From Accumulibacter sp. (GTDB lineage: Bacteria > Pseudomonadota > Gammaproteobacteria > Burkholderiales > Rhodocyclaceae), in the NCBI GenBank assembly GCA_003538495.1, contig DPSD01000241.1, positions 1 to 5,878 of the forward strand: a DNA stretch of 5,878 nucleotides. The letters are read 5' to 3'. The notes beneath the pieces were generated by a model that was not told the DNA's origin, did not search any database, and worked only from the letters and a program-made list of their open reading frames with translations. The translations under genes and the position numbers were made by a program. Positions 5,345-5,878 of the stretch are shown one piece after another. The stretch's first letter is position 1. Each line of letters starts with the position of its first letter.

Positions 5345-5878
5345 CTAACCCTCGAGCGCTTCCCAGCGCTCCAGCAGAACGAGCAGCTGCTCGTCAATTT
5401 CGCTCAGGCGCGTGGACAGTCGTTGTGCTTCTTGCGCTTGCGACTGGTACAAGGCGGGGTCGGCCAGGCGTGCACCGATCTTCTTCTGCTCGGCCTCGAG
5501 GGCGCTGATCCGCTGGGGCAACTCCTCCAGTTCGCGCGCCTCCTTCCAGGACCGCTTGCCGCTACCTGCCGACTTCTGGCTGGCGGGCTTCGTAGTCTCG
5601 GCCGGGCGCAGATCGCCGCGTCTGGCGCTGCCCGCCGCCTGCGCCTCGTCCTTGCGTCGACCCGCCTGATAGTCCGCCCAATCCTGATAGCCGCCGGCGT
5701 ACTCGCGCCACACCCCGTCTTCTTCGGCAGCGATGGTCTGGGTGACGACGTTATCGATGAAGGCCCGGTCGTGGCTGACCAGGAACAGCGTGCCGCGGTA
5801 TTCCTGCAGCAACTCTTCGAGCAGTTCGAGCGTCTCGATGTCGAGGTCGTTGGTCGGCTCGTCGAGCACCAGCACGTT
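5345..5878 (-). CDS. uup: ABC-F ATPase Uup, C-terminal part (start beyond right edge)
   Basis: ABC-F proteins are soluble, with two ATPase domains and no membrane segments. Uup binds ribosomes and branched DNA and affects transposon precise excision in E. coli. The visible 177 residues begin inside the second ATPase domain, with Walker B VLVLDEPTND (5875-5846) and the H-loop LFLVSHDRAF (about 5793-5764). The YAGGYQDWADY segment is typical of the Uup end of this domain. A hydrophilic linker follows. The last ~70 residues (5557-5348: SWKEARELEELPQRI to ERWEALEG) form the coiled-coil DNA-binding domain that sets Uup apart from EttA and most other ABC-F members. The stop is TAG at 5347-5345. Walker A, the signature motif and the first ATPase domain lie outside the window. 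It converges with the giant surface-protein gene and is probably unrelated to it. Confidence 0.92.
   Translation of the reverse strand, partial: NVLVLDEPTNDLDIETLELLEELLQEYRGTLFLVSHDRAFIDNVVTQTIAAEEDGVWREYAGGYQDWADYQAGRRKDEAQAAGSARRGDLRPAETTKPASQKSAGSGKRSWKEARELEELPQRISALEAEQKKIGARLADPALYQSQAQEAQRLSTRLSEIDEQLLVLLERWEALEG

Noticed and set aside
1..5878. CRISPR arrays, tRNA or rRNA genes, insertion sequences
   Set aside because: No short direct-repeat array, RNA gene signature or transposase was seen on either strand. The only periodic signal is protein-level domain repetition.

Overview
The window comes from a GC-rich bacterium, most likely a proteobacterium. The evidence is the Uup-type ABC-F protein, the strong G/C preference at third codon positions over most of the window, and a giant cadherin-like-repeat surface protein of a kind common in environmental Beta- and Gammaproteobacteria. 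The exact taxon cannot be fixed from the sequence.

Positions 1-5097 (+) are one open reading frame with no stop, running in from beyond the left edge. It encodes at least 1,698 residues of a modular, presumably exported protein. The visible modules, in order, are: (i) a LAS-type (M15/M74-like) zinc-peptidase signature; (ii) a Ser-rich linker; (iii) a diverged cadherin-like domain; (iv) a matrixin-like metzincin domain with HExxHxxGxxH and a Met-turn; (v) a beta-rich module; (vi) three tandem cadherin-like repeats of about 91 residues; (vii) a jelly-roll-like module; (viii) a degenerate Ig/VCBS-like segment; (ix) a fourth cadherin-like repeat; (x) a C-terminal tail without a recognisable domain. 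The first ~1,500 bases are much poorer in GC (43-48% in lines I counted) than the rest (65-72%), so the gene looks like a mosaic. The break falls at the upstream edge of the metzincin core.

Positions 5098-5344 are a 247-base gap between convergent genes. It holds a stem-loop directly after the giant gene's stop and a plausible intrinsic terminator for the gene on the opposite strand.

Positions 5345-5878 (-) are the 3' end of an ABC-F ATPase gene, uup, cut by the right edge: the second Walker B, the H-loop, and the coiled-coil C-terminal domain. The two genes converge and show no sign of functional linkage.

The main points of interest are two unrelated zinc-peptidase signatures in one repeat-rich surface protein and the compositional breakpoint inside the second of them.
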